Positions 29,748-41,430 of a stretch of DNA of 45,444 bases are shown piece after piece. Source of the stretch: Prorocentrum cordatum (taxonomy: Eukaryota > Sar > Dinophyceae > Prorocentrales > Prorocentraceae); the NCBI GenBank assembly GCA_963575745.1, contig CAUYUJ010000897.1, positions 62,501 to 107,944 on the forward strand, in the 5' to 3' direction. Below the pieces are notes generated by a model. It was given only the letters and a program-made list of their open reading frames with translations. It was not told the DNA's origin and made no database searches. Both the position numbers and the translations under genes were made by a program. Each line of letters begins with the position of its first letter. Within the stretch, counting starts at the first letter, position 1.

Positions 29748-31040
29748 GAAAGAGCGTGTTCTACCGCTGCTGGCGGAAAACAGGGGGGGAGTCACTGGGG
29801 GTTCCCAACCCGTCCCACCCCCTCGCCGCCGGCAACCGATCCCCGCTCCTCAGGACAGTTGACAGTGGTGGGAATACTGGGACAGTGGTGGGGACGGTGG
29901 TGGTGGGGACAGTGGTGTGGGGACAGTGGGACAGTGGTGCGCACAGTGGGACAGTGGTGGGGACGGTGGTGGTGCGACAGTGGTGAGGGGACACCTGGAC
30001 CACCTGGACAGTGGTGGGGACAGTGGGGACAGTGGGACAGTGGTGGGGACGGTAGTGGTGGGGACAGTGGTGAAGGCGGTGGTGAGGACGGTGGTGGGAC
30101 AGTAGTACAATGGGGGGAGTGGTGTGGACAGTGTGGACAGTGGGACGGTGGTGGGGACAGTGGGGACAGTGGGACAGCACAGTGGGACAGCGGCGGGGAC
30201 AGTGGGGACAGTGGATCAGTGGTGGGAACAGTGGGGCAGTGGTGGGGACAGTGGGGACAATGGGGAGAGTGGGACGGTGGTGGAAAATGGTGGGGAGAGT
30301 GGGGACAGTGAGACACTGGTGGGGGCATTGGTGGGGACAGTGGGGACAATGGTGGGAACAGTGGGGACAGTGGTGGGGACTGTAGGACAGTGGTGGGGAC
30401 GGGGTGGTGGGGACAGTAATGTGGGGACAGTGGGACAGTGGTGGGGACAGTGGTGGTGGGGACAGTGGTGAGGGCGGTGGCGAGGCCGGTGGTGGGACAA
30501 CGGGACAGAGGTACAGCGGGGACAGTGGTGGGGACAGTGGGGACAGTGGTGGGAACAGTGGGACAGCTCAGTGGGACAGCGGCGGGGACAGTGGAACAGT
30601 GGGACGGTGGGGACAGTGGGACTGTGGTGGGGACCGTGGGGAAAGTGGGGAGAGTGGGACCGTGGTGGGAACAGTGGCGGGGACAGTGGGGACAGTGCGA
30701 CAGTGGTGGGGGCGCTGGTGGGGACAGTGGGGGCGGTGGTGAGAACAGTGGGGACAGTGGTGGTGTGGACAGTGGTGCTGGGGACCGCAGTGGGGGATGT
30801 GGTGCGGACGGTGGTGGGGACCTGGGAGTCGTTTGCTGGCGGTGAGTGTGGGGGGGGCGCGGGGTTCCGGTAGTGACCCTCCCTGGTTTTCTGGAAGGGG
30901 GGGGTTCGATCCGGTAGTGACCCCCCGCGTTTTTGTTTGTTTGTTTGTGTGTGGGGGGTATTCGAACCGGTAGTGATTCCCCCCGGTTTTCTGGAAGGGG
31001 GGGTCGAAGTGGTAATGACCCCCCTCGGTTTTCAGGAGGG
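29748..31040 (+). repeat. Minisatellite-bearing repeat, copy 2
   Basis: Begins GAAAGAGCGTGTTCTACCGC, the reverse complement of the outer end of copy 1. The core 29862-30820 is ACAGTGGTGGGG/ACAGTGGGG units. It ends with GGGAGTCGTTTGC (about 30826), then G-run modules with TTCGATCCGGTAGTGAC (about 30905) and TTCGAACCGGTAGTGA (about 30961). The same order is found in copy 1 on the other strand. Gly/Asp/Val ORFs are repeat readouts. Confidence 0.85.
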
Positions 31041-31238
31041 GGGGGAGATGTTAGGGGGGGGGCTTGCCGCGGAGAAGGGGGGGGATCCAGCGGGGGGGAA
31101 GGGATTTTCGAAGGAGGGGGGACCTCCGGGTTCCGGAGGAAGAGGGGGGGGAATTTTCCACAGTAAAACGGCGGCGGATCAGATCACGCTTTCTCTGATA
31201 ACTAGAACCATCACGCACACTTCGCGTACGCTCAAGCT

Positions 31239-31460
31239 CTAGCCACGGGGCCAAGCGTATACTGCGTCACAAGGGCCGTGTCCAGATGATCGGGCGTTTG
31301 GCTTGGAAGCAACCGCGCTGGTGTTTGAAAAGTCGCATTGGAGCTTGGCGTTCGCAGCCAGTACTGGATCATCCTTGGGCAATTCTGCAATTCTCTTCGG
31401 GACGATTTGGGCCCCTGGGGCCTCCTGGAACCACACTTTCGCAATCCATGGGATTTCCAA
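31239..31460 (-). CDS. ORF, 73 aa, possible exon
   Basis: Opens after an in-frame TGA (no ATG; first codon TTG) and reads EIPWIAKVWFQEAPGAQIVP, then KRIAELPKDDPVLAANAKLQ. The end (SGHGPCDAVYAWPRG) is less certain. AAG and GCC codons predominate, as in genes 1 and 2. A plus-strand frame opposite (31303-31566) is also fairly protein-like, so strand is not certain. If an exon, its partners were not found. Confidence 0.3.
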   Translation of the reverse strand: MEIPWIAKVWFQEAPGAQIVPKRIAELPKDDPVLAANAKLQCDFSNTSAVASKPNARSSGHGPCDAVYAWPRG

Positions 31461-31539
31461 ATGTCAGCCAGCGCTGACCACTAACAACAACTTCCTAGCA
31501 GTCTTGGGTGCGTGTTATACGTCGGACAATCGATACTAT

Positions 31540-32845
31540 GCAACCTACGTGGTGCAATCTAAGTGACGCAGTTGAGTTTAGCGAGCCGTTGACGCATCCC
31601 ACGCTCTTGCAAACATCCCACCGACCCAACCGCAACTCGGTTTGCAAAACCCACGCGGTAGCGATTGCGATGCATGCTTGGTGTTGGCTGGTGAATTTCC
31701 GCGGCCGCTCCAACCCAAGCGCCCGCGCGCAGCTGCTAGCTAGTTTGGCGCGACCGACGCGGCCGCGGTGGCGCTGACCGCTGGGCACATCCCAGCGGGC
31801 ATTTCACCGCGAGTCGGCGACTTGGGCGGGCGCGGTATCATGGCAACGTCGACTACGGTAGACACGATAATGATAACAACGGTGCTGGTGACGATGTTGA
31901 CATAGACGACGGCGCGGGCAGTGCGGGCGCAGATGCTGATCACGCCGACGACGATGACGGCGTCCTCGCGTCGGTGATGAAGGGTTTGGGAGAGAGTACG
32001 ACATGCGCGCGCGGCCGACGCGCGAGTGGCCCGCATGGTATTGCTTGACACGGATCGTGCCCCGCAGCACGCGCGCGAGGGCGTGCGAAAGATGTCGGCA
32101 TGCGGCGCGAGAGGCCCGCTTTGTAGAATTCCATGAACATGTTGAAAAATACATCGTATGATTTTCTTCAAGAGTTCGCAAGAGCGCGAGCGAACGCTTT
32201 TTTGAAAGCTGATGTTGCGAACGCATTTTTTATCGAATGTGTTTTTGGACGCTCGGTTTTGCAATCGTTACGAAACCGGAAGTTGTTTGACGGATTCCGG
32301 CATGCGCGCGCGACGACGCGCGCGCGTGCACTTCATCATTTTCTTGCAGCAGGATTCTCGAGACGGCACGCGCGCAAGGGCGTTCGAACGATTTCGACAT
32401 GCACGCGCTAAGTACGTTTGGTCGTTTGGTGGCATTTTCTGACATGGTGAGCAACCTATGGTTTTCTCCAGAATTCGCCAAAACGCGCGCGTTATATTTG
32501 ATAACTCGCGTTGCAAAACCATGTGTTATATATATATATATATGTGTGTTGGGACACTCCGCTTCGAAATCCTTACGCAACCAAGAGATGTTGAAGGATT
32601 CTGGCATGCGCGCGCGACGACGCGCGCGTGCATGTCGTCATATGTTTGCAGAAAGGCTTTTGAACACTTCTGATAAGCGAGTGCGCGGGTATCGTATCTG
32701 TTGCACAGGGTGGCGGGGGGGGGGGCGATACCTGTTGGGCTGGGATGGTATATGGATTCATATGCAGGATGGACGATGGGGCAGAATAATGTGTAGATTG
32801 CAATACGAGAAAGGGGGTCGATAATCCCCAGGGGGGAGTCTATTC
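31540..32845 (+). mobile_element. CGCGCG-type dispersed element, copy A
   Basis: Landmarks shared with copies B-D: CGCAACTCGGTTTGC, then CTTGGGCGGGCGCGG (31821), an Asp-rich-coding GACGATGATG stretch, two modules each with a GCGCGCGACGACGCGCGC near-palindrome (about 32308 and 32609), and GGATGGACGATGGGGCAGAA (32767) near the right end. A TA microsatellite (32529-32542) sits inside. No intact ORF spans it. Confidence 0.75.
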
Positions 32846-32968
32846 TTTTTCCCCACCCTCCTTGGTTGGGTATTCTTCCCCATATCCTAAGATGGGGTTC
32901 TTGTTATTACTTGGACGCCTCCTACTCCTTCTCCTCCCTCCTCCTTCCTCCTCCCCTCCTCCTCTTTC

Positions 32969-33209
32969 CTCATACTCAGACCTACTCATACTCAGACTTA
33001 CTCATGCTCAGACTTACTCATACTCAGACCTACTCATACTCAGACTTACTCACACTCAGACATATTCATACACAGACTTACTCATACACAGACTTACTCA
33101 CACCCAGACGTACTCATACACAGACTTACTCATACCCAGACTTACACATACACAGTATTACTCATACTCAGACTTACTCATACCCAGACGTACACATAAA
33201 CAGACTTTC
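32969..33209. repeat. 16-bp tandem repeat, about 15 units
   Basis: Unit CTCATACTCAGACTTA with variants (CACAGACTTA, CCCAGACGTA). Preceded by pyrimidine-rich CTCCTCC sequence. Confidence 0.9.
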
Positions 33210-33232
33210 TCACGCTTGGAGAGCAGATTGTG

Positions 33233-33965
33233 AGGATGTCTCAGGCGGGGCGCTGGTTTCAGCACCCCTAAGGGGAGCCGCCAGGGGTGTTTGCACGGGC
33301 TCGTTCGCGGCCATTTTGTGGGGATGTCTCAGGCGGTTTGCTTGTTTCTGGGCCCAACATCCTTCGCTTTCGGAGCAGATTTGGAGGATGTCTCGAGCGA
33401 GGCGCTCATTTCAGCACCCCTAAGGGGAGCCGCCAGGGGTGTTTGCACGGGCTCGTTCGCGGCCATTTTGTGGGGATGTCTCAGGCGGTTTGCTTGTTTC
33501 TGGGCCCAACATCCTTCGCTTGGAGCAGGATGTCTCAGTGGTCTCTAGGGCTTTTCAATTTTGTGGGGATGTCTCAGGCGGTTTGCTAACATCCTTCGCT
33601 TTCGGAGCAGATTTGGAGGATGTCTCGAGCGAGGCGCTCATTTCAGCACCCCTAAGGGGAGCCGCCAGGGGTGGTTGCACGGGCTCGTTCGCGGCCATTT
33701 TGTGGGGATGTCTCAGGCGGTTTGCTGTTTCTGGGCCCAACATCCTTCGCTTTCGGAGCAGATTTGGAGGATGTCTCGAGCGAGGCGCTCATTTCAGCAC
33801 CCCTAAGGGGAGCCGCCAGGGGTGGTTGCACGGGCTCGTTCGCGGCCATTTTGTGGGGATGTCTCAGGCGGTTTGCTTGTTTCTGGCCCAACATCCTTCG
33901 CTTTCGGAGCAGATTTGGAGGATGTCTCGAGCGAGACGCTCATTTTCACCCCCCAGGTGGGCCAG
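33233..33965. repeat. 151-bp tandem repeat, about 5 units
   Basis: CGGGCTCGTTCGCGG recurs at 33296, 33448, 33680 and 33831. Spacing is 151-152 bp, except for one 232-bp interval holding a truncated unit. 151 is not a multiple of three, so the long ORFs are not conserved coding. Confidence 0.9.
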
Positions 33966-34029
33966 ATTTTGAGGATGTCTCGATCGGTTTGCTTGTTTTG
34001 GTGGCCAGGCTCGTGGGCGCAGATTCTTC

Positions 34030-34300
34030 TCAGGATGCCACAGGAGGCCCCAACAGGCTCCAGGAGGCCCCAGGAGACCACATGAGGTCCCAGGAGGCAT
34101 CAGGAGGCCACAGAAAGACTCAAGAGGCCACAGGATGTCCCAAGAGGCTCCAGGAGGCCCCAGGAAGCTCCAGAAGGCCTCGGGAAACCACAGGAGGCCC
34201 CAGGAGGCAACAGGAAGCGCCAGGAGGCCTCGGAAGGCAACAGGAGGCCCCGAGAGGCCCCAGGAGCAGGAGGCCTCAGAAGGCAACAGGAGTGGCTCCA
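34030..34300. repeat. AGGAGGCCCCAG-type degenerate tandem repeat
   Basis: Imperfect 9-12-bp units of the form CAGGAGGCCC; a second small patch lies at 34578-34665. Non-coding. Confidence 0.85.
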
Positions 34301-34309
34301 ATCCCATGT

Positions 34310-34575
34310 GTTTTACGTATGCTCCTATCGATTGGGCCTCACCTGGAGCACGATTCTTTGATGTTCTACGTATGTTTCTATAGATGGTCCTTCTCCTGTG
34401 TACACAATCCTAAATGTTTTACTCATGTTCCTATGTATTGGGCCTCTCCTGGGGCACGAGTCCTTGGTGTTTTACGCGTGTTCCTATATATTGCCCTTCT
34501 CCTGTGGCTCTAATCCGCACTGTTTTATGTACGTCTGTTGCTATATATTGCGCCTCTCCTGGGGCACGAAACCTT
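34310..34575. repeat. ~54-bp tandem repeat, about 5 units
   Basis: CCTAT(G/A)TATTG(G/C)GCCTCTCC-type words recur at about 34323, 34379, 34431, 34482 and 34540 (spacing 51-58 bp). Confidence 0.75.
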
Positions 34576-34938
34576 CCTAGGAGGTCCCAGGAGGTCCCAA
34601 GAGGCTCCTGGAGACCCCAGGAAGCCCCAGTAGGTTTCAGGAGGCCCCAGGAGGCCCCAGGCTCATGCACAGAGACGCGCTCGTACTACTGAGGCTCATT
34701 CACACTCCAATTCATTCGCAGTTAGATTGATGTCCAGACCGTCACAACTGAAGCCCGTTAATATTCGAAAGCTCTTGCGCCTAGACATTCACGGCGGACA
34801 GGTCAATGCGAGTAGATGCACATATGGGGAGCTCCACGCAGTGAATAATTTCTGAATAGAACAATGCGGTCGCGTCCTTCCCCTCCTCCCGCCTTCCGCC
34901 TCCTCCTGCCCTCTCTTCGCCGTCGAGCCGTCGATGGG

Positions 34939-36415
34939 GGCTGCGATCTGCGAAACCGTCGCCACTTTCGAGGGCTGCTGGTGGGTCCAGCGGAGCGAGG
35001 CACCGCGCAGATCTGAGCGGGGCCTCGCCGAACCCAGGGGGGCTGCGATCTGGGAAACTGACGCCACTTTCGAAAGCTGCTGGTGGGTCCAGCGGAGTGA
35101 GGCACCGCGCAGATCTGAGCGAGACCTCGCCGTCCCTGGGGGGCTGCGATCTGCGAAACTGACGCCACTTTCGAAGGCTGCCGGTGGGTCCAGCGGAGCG
35201 AGGCACCGCGCAAATCTGAGCGAGACCTCGCCGTCCCCGGGGGGCTGCGGTCTGCGAAACTGTCAACACTTGCGAGGGCTGCTGCTGGGTCCAGCGGAGT
35301 GAGGCACCGCGCAGATCTGAGCGGGACCTCGCCGTCCCTGGGGGCTGCGATCTGCGAAACTGTCGCCGCTTTCGAGGGCTGCTGCTGGGTCCAGCGGAGT
35401 GAGGCACCGCGCAGATCTGAGCGGGACCTCGCCGTGCTTGGGGGGCTGCGATCTGAGAAAACCGTCGCCACTTTCGACGGCTGTTGGTAGGTCCAGCGGA
35501 ATGAGGCACTGCGCAGATCTGAGCGGGACCTCGCCGTCCCCGGGGGGCTGCGATAATGGGAAACTGTCGCCACTTTCAAGGGCTGCTGGTGGGTCCAGCG
35601 GAATGAAGCACCGCGCAGATCTGAGCGGGGCCCCGCCGTCCCCGGGGGGCTGCGGTCTGCGAAACTCTCGCCACTTTCGACGGCTGCTAGTGGGTCCAGC
35701 GGAGTGAGGCACCGCGCAGATCTGAGCGGGATCTCGCCGTCCCTGGGAGGCTGCGATCTGCGAAACTGTCGCCACTTTCGAAGGCTGCTGGTGGTCCAGC
35801 GGAGTGACGCACCGCGCAGATCTGAGCGGGACCTCGCCGTCCCAGGGGGGGCTGCGATCTGCGAAACTGTCACCGCTTCCGAAGGCTGCTTGGGGGGCCA
35901 GCGCAGCGATCTGCGAAACAGCCACCACTTTCGAGAGCTGCTGGTAGGTCGCGCGGAGCGAGGCACCGCGCTGATCTGAGCGGGGCCTTGCCGTCCCAGG
36001 GGGGCTGCGATCTGCGAAACTGTCAACACTTTCGAGGGCTGCTGGTGGGTCCAGCGGAGTGAGGCACCGCGCAAACCTGAGCGGAACCTTGCCGTCCTTG
36101 GAGTCGATTTGCGAAACTGTCGCCACTTTCGAGGGCTGCTGGGGGGGCCAGCATAGCGATCTGCAAAACTGTCGCCACTTTCGACGGCTGCTGGTGGGCC
36201 CAGCGGGGTGAGACACTGCACAAATCCGAGCGGGACCTCGCCGTCCCTGGGGGGGGCTGCGATCTGCGATTCTGTCGCCACTTTCGAGGGCTGCTTGGAG
36301 GCCAGCGTGACGATCTGCGAAACTCTCGCCAATTTCGAGGGCTGCTGGTGGGACCTGCACAGTGAGGCACCGCGCAGATCAGAGCGGGACCTCGCCGTCC
36401 CTGGGGGGCGTTGCG
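34939..36415. repeat. 101-bp tandem repeat, about 14-15 units
   Basis: GGCTGCGATCTG(C/G)GAAAC begins units at 34939, 35041, 35142, 35243, 35343, 35444 and on. Each unit also has GCACCGCGCAGATCTGAGCG. Three shortened ~50-bp units occur at about 35890, 36145 and 36295. A 547-codon minus ORF runs through by chance of composition. Confidence 0.9.
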
Positions 36416-36424
36416 CATTCGATG

Positions 36425-37540
36425 TGTACCAATACAGATGGTGCAATTTATGCGATGCGATCTATGTTGTGCAATGTCTGTGGTGCAATCGGCGTGCATC
36501 ATAATGTGTTGTACAATCTATGCTGTGCACACTGCGTGTTGCCGTCTATGTGGTGCACTTCGCTTGCCAAATATGAAATTGGCAACTGCACTGCTCGCGC
36601 AATCATTCCGCCCGCCCACCCGCAACTTGGATTGTAGAAGCCCACGCGGAAGCGATTGCGATGAGTGCTTGGTGTTGGCTGGTGCATCTCTGCGGCCGCG
36701 CTGGCCCGCGCATGCTCGCGCGCGCAGCGGACAGCTAGTTTGGCGCGACCGGCGCGAACGCGGCGGAGCTGACCGCTCGGCACATCCCAGCGGGCACTTC
36801 AGTGCGAGCCGGCGGCTTGGGCGGGCGCGGTATCATGGCAACGCGGACGACGGTGCACGCGATGATGATAGCGGCGGTGCCGGTGACGATGCTGACAGCG
36901 ACGACGGGGCCGCCAGCGACGGCGCCGATGCTGATCACGCCGACGACGATGACGGCGTCATCGCGACGGCGATGACGGTTTCGGAAAGAGATCGAAATGC
37001 GCGCGCGGCAGCGCGCGAGTGGCCCGCGCGGTATTATTTGACGCGGAACCCGCGCGCACCCTAGCACGCGCGCGCGGGCGCTCGAACGATTTCGACGCGC
37101 GCGCGAAGCCCGTCTGGTAGCATGTTGTGAAAATTGGGAGAAACAGAAGAACTGATGATTTTCTGGGGGAATCGAAAGAGCGCGCGAACTTTTGTTGGAC
37201 ATCTGCTTTGCGAGATCCATTTGTTTGATATGTAGCTTGGGCGCTCGATCTTTCAATTCCCTGCGACACCGAAGGTTTTTGAAGGATTTCGGCATGAGCG
37301 CGCGACGACGCGCGCGCGAGTACTTCATTTGGTTTTTTGTTTGCAAGGGATTCCTGAAAACATATGGCGTTTGATAAACGAGCGTGCGGAAATCGAACTT
37401 ATTGCAGAGGATGGCGGGGCGGGGGGGCGATGCCGGTTGGGCTGGGATGGCATGAGTTCGTATTTCGGATGGACGACGGGGCAAAACCATATGTAATTTG
37501 TAATGCGAAAAGGAATTGCGATAATCCCAGGGGGGAGTAG
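36425..37540 (+). mobile_element. CGCGCG-type dispersed element, copy B (short form)
   Basis: Landmarks CTTGGGCGGGCGCGG (36816) and GGATGGACGACGGGGCA (37467) are 651 bp apart instead of about 940, so one internal module is missing; only one GCGCGACGACGCGCGCG near-palindrome remains (about 37300). The left part has degenerate GTGGTGCAATCTATG repeats. Confidence 0.75.
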
Positions 37541-37559
37541 AAACTATTTGCCTTCTAAA

Positions 37560-38860
37560 GAAGAGAATGCATGTGGTGCGATTGACTGCTCTGCGCCGCG
37601 CTTGACCACCTCCACTGCCCGCGCAATCATCCCGCCCGCCCACCCGCAACTGGGTTTGCAAAACCAGCGCTGTGGAGATTGCGATGAGCGTTTGACGCGG
37701 GCTGGCCCATGTCTGCGGCCGCTTCGACCCAAACCCGAAAGGCGCGCGGCGGCCAGCTAATTTTTGCGCGACCGGCGCGGCCGCGGCGGCGCTGACCGAA
37801 AGGCGCGTCCCAGCGGGCACTTCAGTGCGAGTTGGCGGCTTGGGCGGGCGCGGCACCGTGGCAACGTCGACGGCGGTGGGCGCGACGATGGCGGTGGCGA
37901 TGCTGGCGGCGGCGTCGACAACGACGACGGCGCGGCCAGCCCGGGCGCCGATGCTGTTCGCGTCGACGAGGATGACGACGCCCTCTCGTTGGTCATGACA
38001 GGCTTTGAAAGAGGTCGACACGCGCGCGCGGCCGACGCGCGAGGATGGTCCGCATGGCGTTCTTTGACGCGGATCACGCCCCCCCCCCCCCCAGCGCGCG
38101 CGAGGGCGAGCGAATGATGTCGGCGCGCGGCGCCAGAGGCACGTCTTGCAGAATTCCATGAACACGTTGAGAAACCTTCGATTCTCTTAGAAGATTTCGC
38201 AAGAGCGCGCGCTTACGCTGTTTTGAAAGCTGATGTTGCGAGACCCTGTTTTTGTTTCATACGTTTTTGGACGTTCGTTTCGAAATTGTTCCGACCCGAC
38301 AAATTGGACGGATTTCGGCGCGCGCGCGACGACGCGCGCGCGTGCTCTTCGCCCCACTTTTTGTAAGGATTCTCGCGACGACGCGCGCGCAAGGCCGCTC
38401 GAACGATTTCGACGTGCGCGTGCGAAACCCGTCTGGTTGCATTTTCTGTAAACTTTGAAAAACCTAGGGTTTTCTAAAGAATTCGCGAGAGCGCGCGCGA
38501 AAGCTTTTGTTGAATATCCAGGTTGCGACACCTAGTGTTTTTTTTTATGCGGCTTTCGGACGCTCGATTTTGAAATCCTTACGACGCCAAGCATTTTCTG
38601 AAATATTTCGGCATGCGCGCGCAACGACGCGCGCTTGCATTTCGTCATATGTTTTGCAAACGGGTTTTGGAAACGGATGATTTGGTATAAACGAATGCGC
38701 GCGCATGGTTTTTGTCCAACGGATTGCGGGGGGGGGGCGATACCAGATGGGCTTGGATGGTGCGAGTTCCTATTCAAGATGGACGATGGGGCAGAATCGT
38801 TTATACATTGCGATACGAATGAGGGGGCCGAAAATCCAGAGGGGATGGGGAGGGGGTCGA
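37560..38860 (+). mobile_element. CGCGCG-type dispersed element, copy C
   Basis: Landmarks at 37839 and 38777 (938 bp apart), with near-palindromes at about 38319 and 38613. Lies directly after copy B in the same orientation. A 12-base C run at about 38081. Confidence 0.75.
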
Positions 38861-38889
38861 ATTGATTTTTCTAGTTAAAAAAAGGAGAA

Positions 38890-40420
38890 ATAGGTGGTGC
38901 GCAATCTAGGTGGTCGACCTTTGCATTGTAAACTCTGTGAGCTGATCTATGTTGTATAACCTGTCTTATACAATAAAGGGAGTGAACTATGGGTGGTTCA
39001 ATCTATGCGGTGCAAGCCATGTGGTTCGATGTCTGATGTGCAACCATGTTATGTAATGCAGGCAGTGAAATCTGCGCGGTGCAAACCACGTGTTGCAATC
39101 TATGTGGCGCGACCTATGTGCAACAATCTCTGTGATGCAACCGGATTGGTGCAACCTGTGTGTTGCAATGAAATGTCTGCTCGCAGCCGCAGCACTGCTC
39201 GCGTAGTCATGCCACACACCCACCCGCAGCTTGGTTTGCAGAACCCACGCGGCGGCGATTGCGATGAGTGCTTGGCGTTGGCTGGTGCATGTCTGCAGTC
39301 GCGCTGGCCCGCGCGCGCTTGCTCGCGCAGCGGACAGCTAGTTTGGCGCGACCGACGCGGTCGCGATGGCGCTGACCGCTCGGCGCATCCCAGCGGGCAC
39401 TCCAATGCGAGTCGGCGACTTGGGCGGGCGCGGTATCATGGCAACGTCGACAACGGTAGACGCGATGATGATGGCAGCGATAATGGTGACGATGCTGACA
39501 ACGTCGACGGCAAGGCCAGTGACGGCGCCGATGCTGATCGCGCCGACGACGATAACGGCGCCCTCGCGTCGGCGATGGAGGTTTTGGAGGGAGAAGCGCG
39601 AGAGGGGCCCGCATGGTTCTTTGACATGGATCGTGCCGCCATCCGCCCCCCAGCACGCGCGCAAGGGCGTTCGAATGATTTTGACTTGCGGCGCAACGGG
39701 CTCGTTTGGTCGAATGGAATGAACATTTCGAACATCCGATGGTTATTCTAAGAACTCGCAGGAACGCAAGCGCCGGCAATGCTTGAAAACAGATGTTGAC
39801 AAACCATGCGTGTTTTATACGTTTTCGGGGCACTCCATTTGACTTCCTTACGATACCTCGATTGTTTCGGACAGTTTCGGCATGCGCGCGCGACGACGCG
39901 CGCGGGTGTGTGTTTTGTTTTTTCTTTGGGGGAGCGAGGGATTCTTGCGACAGCACGCGCGCAAGGGTGTTCGAGCGATTCCGACATGTGCGAGCGAAAG
40001 CCCACCAGGTAACAAATTATGACAATGTTGCATAAACCTATGGTTTCCTTGCGTATTCGCAAGAGCCTGGGCGCAAGTTTTGTTTGCAAGTTCTTCTTGC
40101 GAAAGCATGTGGTTTCATACATTTTCGAAACACTAGATTTTGATATCCTTACGACAGTTATGGTTTTTGAAGGATTCCGACATGCGCTCGCAACGACGCG
40201 CAAGTGCGCACTTCGTCCCATGTTTTGCAAGACATTTTTGAGAACTGATCATTTCGGATAAACTAATGCGCGCGCATAGTATTTTCTGCTGAGGATGAGG
40301 GGAGGGATGCCGGTTTAGGTGGGATGCTACGAGTCCATATTTAGGATGGACAATGGGGCAGAATCATAGGAAATGTGCAATACGATAATGGGACCGTCAT
40401 GTCCAGGGGGGTGTAGATCC
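38890..40420 (+). mobile_element. CGCGCG-type dispersed element, copy D
   Basis: Landmarks at 39419 and 40343 (924 bp apart), with near-palindromes at about 39884 and 40188 (the second eroded). The left part (38890-39170) has the most extended degenerate GTGCAATCTATGTGG-type repeat. Same orientation as B and C. Confidence 0.75.
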
Positions 40421-40464
40421 CAATATTTTTTTGGGAAAGGGGAATTAATATCGTGCAATCTATG

Positions 40465-40595
40465 TGAGGCGGCGGCGAGACGGCGAAGGCGACCACATAG
40501 CTGCCAGACCGACGCACAGGCCCAGACGAGGAGCGGCGACAAGGCGGCGACGGCGACTACATAGCCGCCGGACCAACGCGCAGGCCTGGTTCCCT
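40465..40595. repeat. Short tandem duplication, about 70 bp
   Basis: GGCGAC(C/T)ACATAGC(T/C)GCC and the GACCGACGCACAGGCC / GACCAACGCGCAGGCC pair occur twice. Confidence 0.7.
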
Positions 40596-40799
40596 AGAAC
40601 AGAGGGGGCCTCTATTTGCAATCACTGTTCGTGGGAAAAACACGGAACACAAGTTGGGATTCCTTGTTGTTGACTGGTTCGGCCCTCTTGGAAGCCCTGT
40701 GTGGGCACTGTGGCGCTCTTGGGGCAGTCCAGGGGCCTCCTGGGACCGTCGCAGGGCCCTCTTGAACTTCCACACAGCTACCGTGGTCTCCTGGGGGAG

Positions 40800-40980
40800 A
40801 TCGGAGGGAGGAGGGGGAGGAGGAGGAGGGACTGGGGAGGAGGAGGAGGAGGAGGAGGAGGAGGAGGAGGAGGAGAATAGGAGGAGGAGGAGGAGGAGGA
40901 GGTGGACGAGGAGGAGGAAGAGGAGGATGAGGAGGAGGAGGAGGAGGAGGAAGGGACGGAGGAGGTAGTGGGGAGGTCGA
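40800..40980. repeat. (GGA)n microsatellite
   Basis: GGA/GAGGAG runs with minor interruptions; encodes only Gly, Glu and Arg runs. Confidence 0.95.
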
Positions 40981-41039
40981 GGGCGAGGAAGGAGCATTAG
41001 CTACCAGAAACAGCGCCCCCCCCGCCCCCAGCTCAAACA

Positions 41040-41307
41040 ATGATGGTGACAATGATGGCGCTCATGTATATAATAAGAATGATGATGGTGATGATGGTGG
41101 TGATGGTGCTGGTGCTGATGCTGATGACGACGATGACGACGATGATGATGTTGATGATGATGATGCTGATGATGATGATGATGATGATGATGATGCGAAT
41201 TGCGATTATGATAATGATGATGCTGATGATGGTGATGCTGATGATGATGATGGTGGCTTTGCTTATTATGATGATGCTGATAATGCTGCTGCTGCTGCTC
41301 CTGATGC

Positions 41308-41381
<74 letters not shown>

Positions 41382-41385
41382 TGTC
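41040..41385. repeat. (GAT)n/(GCT)n trinucleotide tract
   Basis: GATGATG runs with a GCTGCTGCT patch at about 41282-41330. His, Ile, Met or Ser homopolymer ORFs on both strands are not genes. Confidence 0.95.
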
Positions 41386-41430
41386 TGCGGATGTGGCGCA
41401 AACCTGTAGAATTGGTTCGGTCGATTCGAA

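Noticed and set aside
29598-30845. Gly/Asp/Val-rich ORFs and their Pro/His-rich opposites
   Set aside because: Direct readouts of the ACAGTGGTGGGG minisatellite.
34803-36446. 547-codon minus-strand ORF
   Set aside because: It reads straight through the 101-bp tandem array. The unit length is not a multiple of three, so successive units are read in different frames without conservation.
36735-38165. 476-codon minus ORF across element copies B and C
   Set aside because: It crosses the junction of two element copies and CpG-rich sequence with few stops; not maintained in copies A and D.
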